Of a DNA stretch of 24,136 nt, positions 1-8,938 are shown one piece after another. This stretch comes from an uncultured bacterium. GTDB lineage: Bacteria > Actinomycetota > Coriobacteriia > Coriobacteriales > Coriobacteriaceae. The notes under the pieces were generated by a model. It worked only from the letters and a program-made list of their open reading frames with translations. It was not told where the DNA came from and did no database searches. Both the position numbers and the translations under genes were made by a program. Where the stretch lies: NCBI GenBank assembly GCA_905214905.1, contig CAJMNK010000029.1, forward strand, positions 1-24,136, read 5' to 3'. Numbering within the stretch: the stretch's first letter is position 1; each line of letters opens with the position of its first letter.

Positions 1-25
1 CGGAGAGCACTTAATGTGCTCTCCG
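1..25 (-). terminator. Perfect 10-bp hairpin downstream of the UPF0210 gene
   Basis: Positions 1-10 (CGGAGAGCAC) and 16-25 (GTGCTCTCCG) form a perfect stem around a 5-base loop. It lies 75 bases beyond the stop codon of the leftward gene ending at 100, so a transcription terminator is the natural reading. The window ends before any T-tract on the minus strand could be seen, so this is not confirmed. Confidence 0.5.
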
Positions 26-99
26 TGCGAGCCAGGACTGTCCGAGCAGGCGACCTTATATATTTGCCCTCCCCGGGGCTCCTCGCCCGAACCCCTCAG

Positions 100-1464
100 C
101 TAGTTCTTCAGCGAGTTCAGTGGTGCCGGGAAGCGTCCACCGCGGTGGGCAAGCACAGTGCCGGCGTTGGGGTTCACCGGCATGATGGGTGCACGGCCAA
201 ACAGGCCGCCGTACTCGACGCAGTCGCCCACGCCCTTGCCGATGGCAGGAATCACGCGGACGGCCGTGGTCTTGTTGTTGATGACGCCGATGGCCATCTC
301 GTCGGCGATGATGCCGGCGATGGTCTCGACCGGGGTGTCGCCGGGGATGGCGATCATGTCCAGGCCAACGGAGCACACGCAGGTCATGGCCTCGAGCTTC
401 TCGAGCGAAAGCGCACCGGCTTCGACGGCGGCGATCATGCCGGCGTCCTCGGACACGGGGATAAAGGCGCCGGAAAGACCGCCCACGCTGGAGCTGGCCA
501 TGACGCCGCCCTTCTTGACGGCATCGTTGAGCATGGCGAGCGCGCAGGTCGTGCCCGGGCCACCGCAGGTGCCCACGCCGATGATCTCGAGGATGCGCGC
601 GACGGAGTCGCCGATGGCAGGCGTGGGAGCCAGCGACAGGTCGACAATGCCCTTCTCGACACCCAGACGATGGGCGGCCTCGCGGCTCATGAGCTCGCCG
701 GCACGGGTGATCTTAAAGGCGGTCTGCTTAATCTTTTCGGCGACTTCCATCATCGAGGCGGAATCGGGCAGCGTCTCCAGGGCTGCGGCCATAACGCCGG
801 GACCCGAGACGCCTACGTTGATGACGGCGTCGGCCTCGCCACCGCCGTGGACGGCGCCCGCCATAAACGGGGAGTCCTCGACCATGTTGGCAAAGCAGAC
901 AAACTTGGAAGCGCCGACGGAATCCTGGTCGGCCGTGAGTTTAGCGGCATCGATGATGGTCTGGGCGGCCATGAGCACGGCATCCATGTTGATACCGGCG
1001 CGCAGGCTGGCGACGTTGACGCTGGAGCAGACGCGGCTCGTGGTGGCGAGTGCCTGGGGGATGGACTGGATAACGCGGCGATCGGCGTCGCCGATGCCCT
1101 TCTGGACGAGTGCGGAGAAGCCGCCCAGGTAATCGATGCCGAGTGTCTCGGCCGCGCGGTCGAGGGCGTGCGCGATGGGGGTGAGGTCCTCATCCTTGCA
1201 GCACGCGGCGATCTGCGCCACCGGGGTGACGGAAACGCGCTTGTTGACGATGGGGATACCGTACTCGCGCTCGAGGTTCTCGGCGGTCTCGACCAGATGC
1301 TCAGCCGTGTGCGTCACGTGGTCGTAGATCTTCGTGCACATGCGGTCGAGGTTCTCGTCGCCGCAACCCATGAGCGAAACACCCATGGTGATGGTCCTGA
1401 TGTCGAGGTTCTGCTCCTCAACCATGCCGCGGGTTTCCGCGATTTCTGCGGGCGTGATCGCCAT
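100..1464 (-). CDS. UPF0210 / PFL-family (DUF711) protein
   Basis: Predicted 454-residue soluble protein of the UPF0210 (PFL, DUF711) family, which is widespread in Firmicutes and Actinobacteria and has no established reaction. Family-typical features are the N-terminus MAITPAEIAETRGMVEEQ, Gly-rich segments such as GVGTCGGPGTTCALAML, and the ending RGGRFPAPLNSLKN. Full length for the family. The start at 1464 is preferred over an in-frame ATG at 1521 because an AGGAG lies 9 bases upstream of it and it matches the usual family N-terminus. The small ACT-domain gene (UPF0237) that often precedes this family is absent; metH lies upstream after a 108-base gap containing a hairpin, so co-transcription with the met operon is possible but unproven. 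Family assignment is firm, function is unknown. Confidence 0.9.
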   Translation of the reverse strand: MAITPAEIAETRGMVEEQNLDIRTITMGVSLMGCGDENLDRMCTKIYDHVTHTAEHLVETAENLEREYGIPIVNKRVSVTPVAQIAACCKDEDLTPIAHALDRAAETLGIDYLGGFSALVQKGIGDADRRVIQSIPQALATTSRVCSSVNVASLRAGINMDAVLMAAQTIIDAAKLTADQDSVGASKFVCFANMVEDSPFMAGAVHGGGEADAVINVGVSGPGVMAAALETLPDSASMMEVAEKIKQTAFKITRAGELMSREAAHRLGVEKGIVDLSLAPTPAIGDSVARILEIIGVGTCGGPGTTCALAMLNDAVKKGGVMASSSVGGLSGAFIPVSEDAGMIAAVEAGALSLEKLEAMTCVCSVGLDMIAIPGDTPVETIAGIIADEMAIGVINNKTTAVRVIPAIGKGVGDCVEYGGLFGRAPIMPVNPNAGTVLAHRGGRFPAPLNSLKN

Positions 1465-1509
1465 CCTTGCGCTCCTATCTGCCAAAACGAGCATAATCTT
1501 ATCTATTCT

Positions 1510-1547
1510 AACGTGCCGCACGTGCCAAGTGGCGCATGCGGCACGTT
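1510..1547. other. 11-bp stem hairpin between metH and the UPF0210 gene
   Basis: AACGTGCCGCA (1510-1520) pairs perfectly with TGCGGCACGTT (1537-1547) around a 16-base loop. A run of T follows only on the plus strand; on the transcribed minus strand the stem is followed by AGAATAG, so it is not a classical terminator for metH. It may be an attenuator, an mRNA-stability stem, or a member of the GTGCCGCAC-type repeats also seen near 13350-13500. Confidence 0.5.
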
Positions 1548-1572
1548 TTGGTGCTCGGTTGTTTCCGTTGTG

Positions 1573-4131
1573 TTACTGCCCAAAGACCTCTTCGGCGATG
1601 CGCGCGCTTTCGGCGGCATCCTTGGCGTAGTAGTCCGCGCCGATCTGCTTGGCGTATTCGGGGGTGAGCACGGCGCCGCCCACGATGATCTTGACGCCCG
1701 GCACCTCGGCATGAAGCAGCTTGATGGTCTCTTCCATGGCGACGACCGTGGTAGTCATAAGCGCCGAGAGGCCGACGAGCTTAATGTCACGCTCCTTGAC
1801 GGTCTTGAGCACCTCCTGCGGATCGACGTCGCGACCCAGATCAAAGACGGTGTAGCCGTAGTTGTCGAGCAGCATCTTGACGATGTTCTTACCGATGTCG
1901 TGGATATCGCCCTTAACGGTGGCCACGCAGATCTTGCCCTTGTCGGCAATCTCGCCGGCGGGCATCAGGCGCTTGATGGTGTCGAAGCCCACACGCGCGG
2001 CTTCGGCCGAGGCCATAAGCTGCGGCAAGAAGAACTTGCCCTGGTCAAAGAGGACGCCAACTTCGTCGAGGGCGGGGATAAAGTGATTGTTGATGAGGTC
2101 CATGGCGTCGTGGTCTGCCAGCAGACGCTCGGTCTCGGCAGCGATCTCGCCTTTGCGGCCCGAGACGACCATGCGACGAATCGGGTCGTCGTTGCCGTCG
2201 GTGCCGGCGGTGCCAGCAGCGGGCGCGGCATCACTCGATGCGGCCTGAGCTGCTGCCGGGTTGGCGGCGATCTTATACGGATCGGTCCAACCGGCATAGC
2301 GCTCGATGTATCCGGTCGAGCCCTCGTCCTCAACGCTCAGGACGCGATAGCTGTAGACGGTATCCATAAAGCGCTTGGAGCCCGGGTTCATGATGGGGGC
2401 GTCCAGGCCCGCGCCAAAAGCGGCGGCCAAAAAGACCGAGCCCAGCAGCGGGCGGGCAGGCAGGCCAAAGCTGATGTTCGACACGCCGAGCGCGCATTTG
2501 ACGCCCAGACGCTCCTTGCACAGGGACATGGCGCGTAGGATCTGCTCGGCCTGGCGTTGATTGGTCGAGGCGGTCATGACCAGGCAGTCGATGAGGATAC
2601 GGTCCGGGCCGATGCCGTAGCGGGCGGCCTCGGCCACGATGCGTTCGGCGATGGCAAAGCGGGCCTCGGCGGTATCGGGGATGCCGCCTTCGTCGAGCGT
2701 AAGGCCGACGACGTTGGTTCCATAGTGGGCGACCAGCGGAAAGATCTCATCCATGATCTGCTGCTTGCCATTGACCGAGTTGATGATGGGCTTGCCGGCG
2801 TAGCGGCGTACGGCGGCCTCGACGGCGGCGGGGTCGGTGGAGTCGATCTGCAGCGGCAGCAGCGTGGAGCCTTGGAGCTGCTCGGTCGCTTGCTGGATGA
2901 CCTTGACCTCGTCGATCTCGGGCAGGCCCACGTTGACGTCCAGGATGTCGGCGCCCTGTTCTTGCTGGCTGATGCCCTGGCTCACGACGTAGTCCAGGTC
3001 GCCGTCGCGCAGGGCCTGCTGCAGGCGCTTTTTGCCGGTGGGATTGATGCGCTCGCCGATGACGGCAATCTTGTGGCCGTCGCAGGGAAGGTCCACCACA
3101 GTCTGGGCACTTGTGACCGACATGCTGGGCTTGCGGTGGCGCGGACTGGGCGTGTGGTTATCGATAAGCGTGCGCAAGGCGGCCATGTGCGCCGGCGTGG
3201 TGCCGCAGCAGCCGCCCACGACGCTCACGCCGTCCTCAATCATGCCGGCGACGGCTTTGGCGTATTCGGGGGCCTGGATGTCAAAGACGGTATTACCGTC
3301 GTCGTCCACGTGGGGCAGTCCCGCATTGGCCTGCACCATAACGGGTTTGTCCGTAACGGTGAGCATACGTGCGGCGAGCCCTCGGAGCTCGGCCGGTCCC
3401 TGGCTGCAGTTGATGCCCAAAACGTCGGCGCCGATGGCGTCGAGCGTGATGGCGGCCACCTCGGGACTCGTGCCCAGGAACGTGCGACCGTCTTCCTCAA
3501 AGGTCATGGTGGCAAAGACGGACAGGTCGGAGTTCTCGCGGCAGGCGAGGACGGCCGCCTTGATCTCGGCAAGGTCGGTCATGGTCTCGATAATAAAGAG
3601 GTCCACACCCGCGGCGACGCCGGCGCGCACTTCCTCGGCAAAGAGGTCGTAGGCCTCGTCGAAGCTCAGGGTACCCAGGGGGCGCAGCAGCGCGCCGATG
3701 GGGCCGATATCGCCGGCGACGTAGTGGGCACCGGCTGCGCGGGCGCAGGCGACAGCGGCGGCAAAGACATCTGCCACGGTGGCGGTACCGTCGAGCTTGT
3801 GGGCGTTGGCACCAAAGGTGTTGGCGGTGATCACGTCGCAGCCGGCCTCGACGTACTGTCGCTGAATGTCGGTAATGACCTGGGGCTCCTCAAAGTTGAG
3901 CAGCTCGGGCAGGGCGCCCGCCTTCATGCCAGCGGCCTGCAACATGGTGCCCATGCCGCCGTCAAACAGCAGGTGCCCGGTGCCCTTGATGGCGGCGCGC
4001 AGACGATCGTCCTTAATGCGAAGGTCGTCGATCGTGCGCGTCTTGTATGCAGCCCCGTTGCGGCGCGCAGCATCAACAGGCGCCGCCAGCGCGGCACCGT
4101 CCAGATCATGAGTGATAAGCGGAGTAAACAT
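1573..4131 (-). CDS. metH: Cobalamin-dependent methionine synthase lacking the reactivation domain
   Basis: Transfers the methyl group of 5-methyltetrahydrofolate to homocysteine through cobalamin; cytoplasmic. The 852 residues show, in order: a homocysteine S-methyltransferase domain (about 50-325) with DGGMGT near 57 and the zinc cysteines C242 (GINCSQGP) and C308/C309 (GGCCGTTP); a pterin-binding domain (about 350-620, starting IGERINPTGKKRL); an Ala/Pro-rich linker (about 622-648); the cobalamin cap and Rossmann domains, with the cobalt-ligand motif GDIHDIG (His744). It stops after the B12 domain, so the C-terminal AdoMet/reactivation domain of E. coli-type MetH (about 1,200 residues) is missing. 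That function is in the preceding gene. An AGGAG lies 7 bases before the start, overlapping the upstream stop codon. The first about 45 residues look unusual and may be a lineage-specific extension. Confidence 0.95.
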   Translation of the reverse strand: MFTPLITHDLDGAALAAPVDAARRNGAAYKTRTIDDLRIKDDRLRAAIKGTGHLLFDGGMGTMLQAAGMKAGALPELLNFEEPQVITDIQRQYVEAGCDVITANTFGANAHKLDGTATVADVFAAAVACARAAGAHYVAGDIGPIGALLRPLGTLSFDEAYDLFAEEVRAGVAAGVDLFIIETMTDLAEIKAAVLACRENSDLSVFATMTFEEDGRTFLGTSPEVAAITLDAIGADVLGINCSQGPAELRGLAARMLTVTDKPVMVQANAGLPHVDDDGNTVFDIQAPEYAKAVAGMIEDGVSVVGGCCGTTPAHMAALRTLIDNHTPSPRHRKPSMSVTSAQTVVDLPCDGHKIAVIGERINPTGKKRLQQALRDGDLDYVVSQGISQQEQGADILDVNVGLPEIDEVKVIQQATEQLQGSTLLPLQIDSTDPAAVEAAVRRYAGKPIINSVNGKQQIMDEIFPLVAHYGTNVVGLTLDEGGIPDTAEARFAIAERIVAEAARYGIGPDRILIDCLVMTASTNQRQAEQILRAMSLCKERLGVKCALGVSNISFGLPARPLLGSVFLAAAFGAGLDAPIMNPGSKRFMDTVYSYRVLSVEDEGSTGYIERYAGWTDPYKIAANPAAAQAASSDAAPAAGTAGTDGNDDPIRRMVVSGRKGEIAAETERLLADHDAMDLINNHFIPALDEVGVLFDQGKFFLPQLMASAEAARVGFDTIKRLMPAGEIADKGKICVATVKGDIHDIGKNIVKMLLDNYGYTVFDLGRDVDPQEVLKTVKERDIKLVGLSALMTTTVVAMEETIKLLHAEVPGVKIIVGGAVLTPEYAKQIGADYYAKDAAESARIAEEVFGQ

Positions 4132-4140
4132 CGATGGCTC

Positions 4141-4929
4141 CTAATGGCTGGAATAGCAGGTGGTGTGGGCGGCGCGGAAGCGGCAGTGCTCACGCATGCG
4201 GCAGATATTGCAGGTGGGGCGGCTCTGGGCGTCGTGGACTTCGCCGTCAAACAGACCAATCACCGCGGTCACGCTCTTGGTGGGCATGAGCAGGCTGGTC
4301 GGCGTGACGGTAAGCCCGATGAGCCGCGTGGCGTTGAGCGCATTCACGATTGAGCGCTGGGCCGTAAGCGGGCAGTCGCCATAGCCGGGACTGAAGCGCC
4401 AGTTACCGGCGAGTCCGTGTGCGGCGGCCGCAGCCTTGACCTGCTGGTCCATCTGCTCGACGGCGGCTTCTACATAGGCAGAGCATGCGGCGTCGAGCAC
4501 GGCTCCCTCCAGGGGCTGCTGGGCTCCCGTGGTGCGCAGACGACGCTCGGCGTCCATGCCGAGTGTGCATGCCATGAGCGCGGCAAAGCGGGCGTCTTTG
4601 AGATGTCGATAGATGTCGCGACCGCGCAGCTCAACGTTGGTGCCGACCAAGCGAATGCAAGGCTCTCCCTGCTCGTCCACGCCCATGGCATCGATGGCAA
4701 ATGCGCGGCGCACGCCACGGGGCTCAATGTCCAGTTCCAGACGCTCAACGACAAGCTCAATACGCTGCGACAGCTCGGGCTCAATCTGCTGACCGCCGTA
4801 GCCCAGATAGCGCAGCATCTCGGCACGATCGACGCGGGGATGGTGGGCATCATCGATACGATAAAGCGCCGGCGACGCAAGGTCGGCCGGCACTTCGACA
4901 GCGGTTGTATCGATGTGCGGTTTTTCCAT
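4141..4929 (-). CDS. Stand-alone methionine synthase reactivation (activation-domain) protein
   Basis: 262 residues matching the vitamin B12-dependent methionine synthase activation domain, here a separate protein. In fused MetH this domain binds S-adenosylmethionine and remethylates cobalamin after it oxidises to cob(II)alamin. Visible support: the RFSPGYGDCPL segment (equivalent to the AdoMet-binding RxxPGY region), the helical stretch ARFAALMACTLG, and a Cys-rich C-terminus (CNICRMREHC...C), which can extend stand-alone versions. Its start codon overlaps the metF stop by one base (TAATG), and its own stop overlaps the metH ribosome-binding site. That arrangement implies translational coupling and balanced synthesis with its presumed partner MetH. 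Function is inferred from family and context; partnership with the adjacent MetH is very likely. Confidence 0.88.
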   Translation of the reverse strand: MEKPHIDTTAVEVPADLASPALYRIDDAHHPRVDRAEMLRYLGYGGQQIEPELSQRIELVVERLELDIEPRGVRRAFAIDAMGVDEQGEPCIRLVGTNVELRGRDIYRHLKDARFAALMACTLGMDAERRLRTTGAQQPLEGAVLDAACSAYVEAAVEQMDQQVKAAAAAHGLAGNWRFSPGYGDCPLTAQRSIVNALNATRLIGLTVTPTSLLMPTKSVTAVIGLFDGEVHDAQSRPTCNICRMREHCRFRAAHTTCYSSH

Positions 4930-5801
4930 TACCCCAAGCGCTCCATAATGGTCGCGGCGATTGCAGGACGGTTCATAGTGTACAGGTGCAGACCGGCGGC
5001 ACCGTGCTCCTTAAGGTCGCAAAGCTGACGGGCGGCATAATCTACACCGGCTGCCTGCAGGCTCTCGGGGTCGTTCTCGTACTTGGCGAGAATCTTGATG
5101 ACGGGGGAGGGCAGTGACGCGCCGCACATAAAGACCATGCGGCTGATCTGCGACTTGCCCATAAACGGCATGATACCTGCGGTAATGGGCACGGTGATGC
5201 CGGCCTTGTCGGCAAGCTCGCGAAAACGATAGAAGCACTCGTTATCAAAGAAGAGCTGCGTCACAAAGAAGCTCGCGCCGGCGTCCTGTTTTTGCTTGAG
5301 GTGTTCGACCGAGAGGTTGAGATCCTCGCAGGCAATGTGGCCCTCGGGGTAGGCTGCGGCACCCACGCAAAAGCCGGCGTCGACGAGCTCGGGGATGAGG
5401 TCGCGGGCGTAGGCGTAGTCGGAGGCGGGCTTGTCGTCCTCGGTCGCGCCGGCAGGGAGATCGCCACGCAGGGCCAGGATGTTTTCCACGCCGGCGGTGC
5501 GGTACTCATCGATCTTGGCGGCGATATCGGCGTGGGTACGGCCCACACAGGTGAGGTGCGCCACCGAGGGCGTATCGAATTCGCTCGTAATCATATGCGC
5601 GATGGGGGCGGTGGTGGCGCCGTTGCCCGAGCCGCCAGCCGAGCAGGTGACCGAGACAAAGCTCGGCGAAAGCTTGCACAGATTGCCTGCCACTTCGCGA
5701 GCCGTGTCGAGGGTAAGCTCGCCCTTGGGCGGGAACATCTCAAACGAAACGGGTGCAGTGCCCTGGGATGCTGCCTGCTTAAAAACCTCGTCGACGCGCA
5801 T
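4929..5801 (-). CDS. metF: 5,10-methylenetetrahydrofolate reductase
   Basis: Flavoprotein that reduces 5,10-methylene- to 5-methyl-tetrahydrofolate, the methyl donor for MetH; cytoplasmic. The 290 residues carry family motifs: SFEMFPPKG with the catalytic Glu near 21, the folate/FAD-contacting LRGDLP, AYPEGH, TQLFFDN, PITAGIMP and the C-terminal GLHLYTMNR. Length matches bacterial MetF (about 290-300). The start at 5801 (MRVDEVFKQ) is chosen over an in-frame ATG at 5864 because AGGAG lies 7 bases upstream and the extra 21 residues look non-coding. First gene of metF-reactivase-metH; its stop overlaps the next start by one base. Regulation probably acts in the structured intergenic stretch 5802-6224, but I recognise no SAM, THF or cobalamin riboswitch there. 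Confidence 0.95.
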   Translation of the reverse strand: MRVDEVFKQAASQGTAPVSFEMFPPKGELTLDTAREVAGNLCKLSPSFVSVTCSAGGSGNGATTAPIAHMITSEFDTPSVAHLTCVGRTHADIAAKIDEYRTAGVENILALRGDLPAGATEDDKPASDYAYARDLIPELVDAGFCVGAAAYPEGHIACEDLNLSVEHLKQKQDAGASFFVTQLFFDNECFYRFRELADKAGITVPITAGIMPFMGKSQISRMVFMCGASLPSPVIKILAKYENDPESLQAAGVDYAARQLCDLKEHGAAGLHLYTMNRPAIAATIMERLG

Positions 5802-6224
5802 ATCGTGCTCCTTTAGATATTTAGTGCGATGTATTGTAAGGATTCTACAGCACCACTGTGTCACGGTGGAGTTTTACTCGCTATTTAGGGATACCAATCA
5901 AAGATGCCTTGCTATCGGCATTCCCTATAACAACGCAGCTCATTGGGTGCGGGGTTATAAAGACTGGTATCTGATGCGAAATACCAGTCAATTTAGCCCC
6001 GTCCTAAATTGACTACCCTTAAACCATGCGGGGAGGTCTGCAATTTATACAGTTCATTGGCTGTTAAGGGTGGCAATACTGCCGCGATGCGGTAACCTCA
6101 TTGATTGGTTTCGCGACAGCAACACAACGGTAATGTCGCGGAAACACGGCGAGCCTAAGCTATGACTCGTTCGTTAGTAATCAACACCGCTTCTCACGCG
6201 GTGCCGATACGAAGGGAGTTCCGT
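5802..6224. promoter_or_regulatory. Divergent metF/glnN control region with overlapping inverted repeats
   Basis: A 423-base non-coding stretch that must hold both promoters; I could not identify a convincing -35/-10 pair for either gene. It is rich in inverted repeats: GACTGGTAT (5962-5970) with ATACCAGTC (5981-5989); an 11-bp perfect pair 5986-5996/6004-6014 that shares four bases with the previous one, so the two stems are mutually exclusive; GATACCAATC (5890-5899), a third related half-site; a 10-bp pair 6109-6118/6134-6143 with one G-U; and CACCGC/GCGGTG (6185-6203) just before the glnN ribosome-binding site. This may be a set of operator sites, a structured leader, or both. Confidence 0.5.
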
Positions 6225-8312
<2,088 letters not shown>

Positions 8313-8342
8313 AACGTAACCGACATATCGTCACGGTATTGA

Positions 8343-8376
8343 GCCGGGGTCCGCATCGCGTGGGCCCCGGCTTTTT
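8343..8376 (+). terminator. Rho-independent terminator of glnN
   Basis: GCCGGGGTCC (8343-8352) pairs with GGGCCCCGGC (8362-8371), one G-U included, around a 9-base loop and is followed by TTTTT. It lies 30 bases after the glnN stop. Confidence 0.9.
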
Positions 8377-8428
8377 GTTTGCGAAGGACGCTTTGGATCC
8401 CGCTTTGCAACTGATTCGCCCACGCAAT

Positions 8429-8663
8429 AAGGGGCCGTGGGCAAAAAACGTCAAATATGAGTACTGTCACAAGCCCTGTAGCATTATCTTTTTGCAAAAT
8501 ATGCAGTGTTACGCAACATATGTCCAAGTACTTAGCTGATAAACGCCTGCAATTCCTCCGCCGTAGGACGCCTTGTGTCCAAATCGCCTTCTGATGGCAT
8601 GAAATCGCTGTTACTAAATTGGTAACAGTACTCATATTTGCTATTTTTTGTCCACGGGCCCTT
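8429..8663. mobile_element. MITE-like element with 42-bp terminal inverted repeats
   Basis: The left arm 8429-8470 and the reverse complement of the right arm 8622-8663 agree at 36 of 42 positions by eye, including the shared core AAATATGAGTACTGT. The enclosed 151 bases encode no complete gene but hold a broken minus-strand frame. I see no target-site duplication and no transposase. A non-autonomous mobile element is the simplest reading; a large structured RNA or a dispersed extragenic palindrome is the alternative. Confidence 0.55.
8484..8651 (-). pseudogene. Protein-like remnant frame inside the inverted-repeat element
   Basis: On the minus strand from 8651 downward a frame reads with protein-like composition (for example YEYCYQFSNSDFMPSEGD, then TRRPTAEELQAFIS). 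It meets TAA at 8532-8534 and continues in the same frame as VLGHMLRNTAYFAKR to a second TAA at 8484-8486. The only internal ATG is at 8598-8600. There is no clear ribosome-binding site. A single C-to-T change (CAA to TAA) would explain the internal stop. It may be the tail of a gene carried by the element; the family is not recognised. Confidence 0.35.
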
Positions 8664-8680
8664 GGATGACAGTGTGATTT

Positions 8681-8713
8681 TATGCCTTCGGGGTTCGAAT
8701 CCCGGCGCATGGG
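8681..8713 (+). pseudogene. Possible tRNA 3'-end remnant (T-arm-like)
   Basis: GGGTTCGAATCCC (8691-8703), within CGGGG-TTCGAAT-CCCGG, has the shape of a tRNA T-arm with one mismatch, followed by bases that could be an acceptor strand. There is no matching 5' acceptor, D-arm or anticodon arm upstream and no CCA. It lies between the inverted-repeat element and the tRNA-Glu terminator, facing opposite to tRNA-Glu. It may be a tRNA fragment left by integration or rearrangement. Confidence 0.35.
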
Positions 8714-8717
8714 TAGC

Positions 8718-8748
8718 AAAAAGCCCGCCGCCGCGAGGGCAACGGGCT
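8718..8748 (-). terminator. Terminator of tRNA-Glu
   Basis: On the minus strand an 11-bp stem (8738-8748 with 8722-8732, two G-U pairs) around a 5-base loop is followed by five T. It lies 12 bases beyond the tRNA 3' end. Confidence 0.85.
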
Positions 8749-8760
8749 TCTCAGATTCAG

Positions 8761-8837
8761 TGGTGCCCCCAGCGGGATTCGAACCCGCGATATCCACCTT
8801 GAAAGGGTGGCGTCCTTGGCCGCTAGACGATGGGGAC
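8761..8837 (-). tRNA. tRNA-Glu (anticodon TTC), CCA encoded
   Basis: The minus strand folds into a full cloverleaf: acceptor GTCCCCA/TGGGGGC with one G-U, a D-arm containing GTCTAGCGGCCA, an anticodon stem CCACC/GGTGG with loop CTTTCAA (anticodon TTC, glutamate), and a T-arm GCGGG-TTCGAAT-CCCGC. A discriminator A and the encoded CCA (8761-8763) follow. It has its own promoter and terminator, so it is a single-gene unit. Confidence 0.95.
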
Positions 8838-8847
8838 AGCGGGAAAG

Positions 8848-8877
8848 AGTATAGCAGACTTTTTTAGCCGTTCACAT
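8848..8877 (-). promoter_or_regulatory. Promoter of tRNA-Glu (extended -10)
   Basis: Reading leftwards, TGCTATACT (8856-8848) is an extended -10 box 10 bases before the tRNA 5' end. GTGAAC is a weak -35 about 16 bases further upstream. The position fits a very short leader, as is usual for tRNA genes. Confidence 0.6.
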
Positions 8878-8892
8878 ATCGTTGGCAAACTG

Positions 8893-8931
8893 AAAAACCA
8901 CCACAAAGGTGCCTGTCCCCTTTTTGGTGGT
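8893..8931 (-). terminator. Terminator of murT-gatD, made from a GGGACAGGCACC-type repeat
   Basis: On the minus strand ACCACCAAAAAGG (8931-8919) pairs with CCTTTGTGGTGGT (8909-8897) at 12 of 13 positions around GGACAGGCA, and is followed by TTTTT. It starts 8 bases after the stop codon at 8939. The loop motif GGGGACAGGCACC is a hairpin type that recurs in intergenic regions of related genomes, from general recollection. Confidence 0.8.
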
Positions 8932-8938
8932 TGGGGCG

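Noticed and set aside
16..2538. Very long open frame on the plus strand opposite UPF0210 and metH (and a similar one at 2557-4353)
   Set aside because: It lies antisense to two clear genes, is a low-complexity Gly/Asp/His/Ala-rich translation with no family motif, and is explained by high GC and codon bias.
6024..6065. Short frame of 13 codons as a possible glnN leader peptide
   Set aside because: No ribosome-binding site and no run of regulatory codons.
5802..6224. SAM, tetrahydrofolate or cobalamin riboswitch ahead of metF
   Set aside because: I looked for the conserved cores of these riboswitches on the minus strand and did not find them; only generic inverted repeats are visible.
8429..8663. 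CRISPR array or IS element
   Set aside because: Only two inverted arms, no regular direct repeats or spacers, and no transposase gene.
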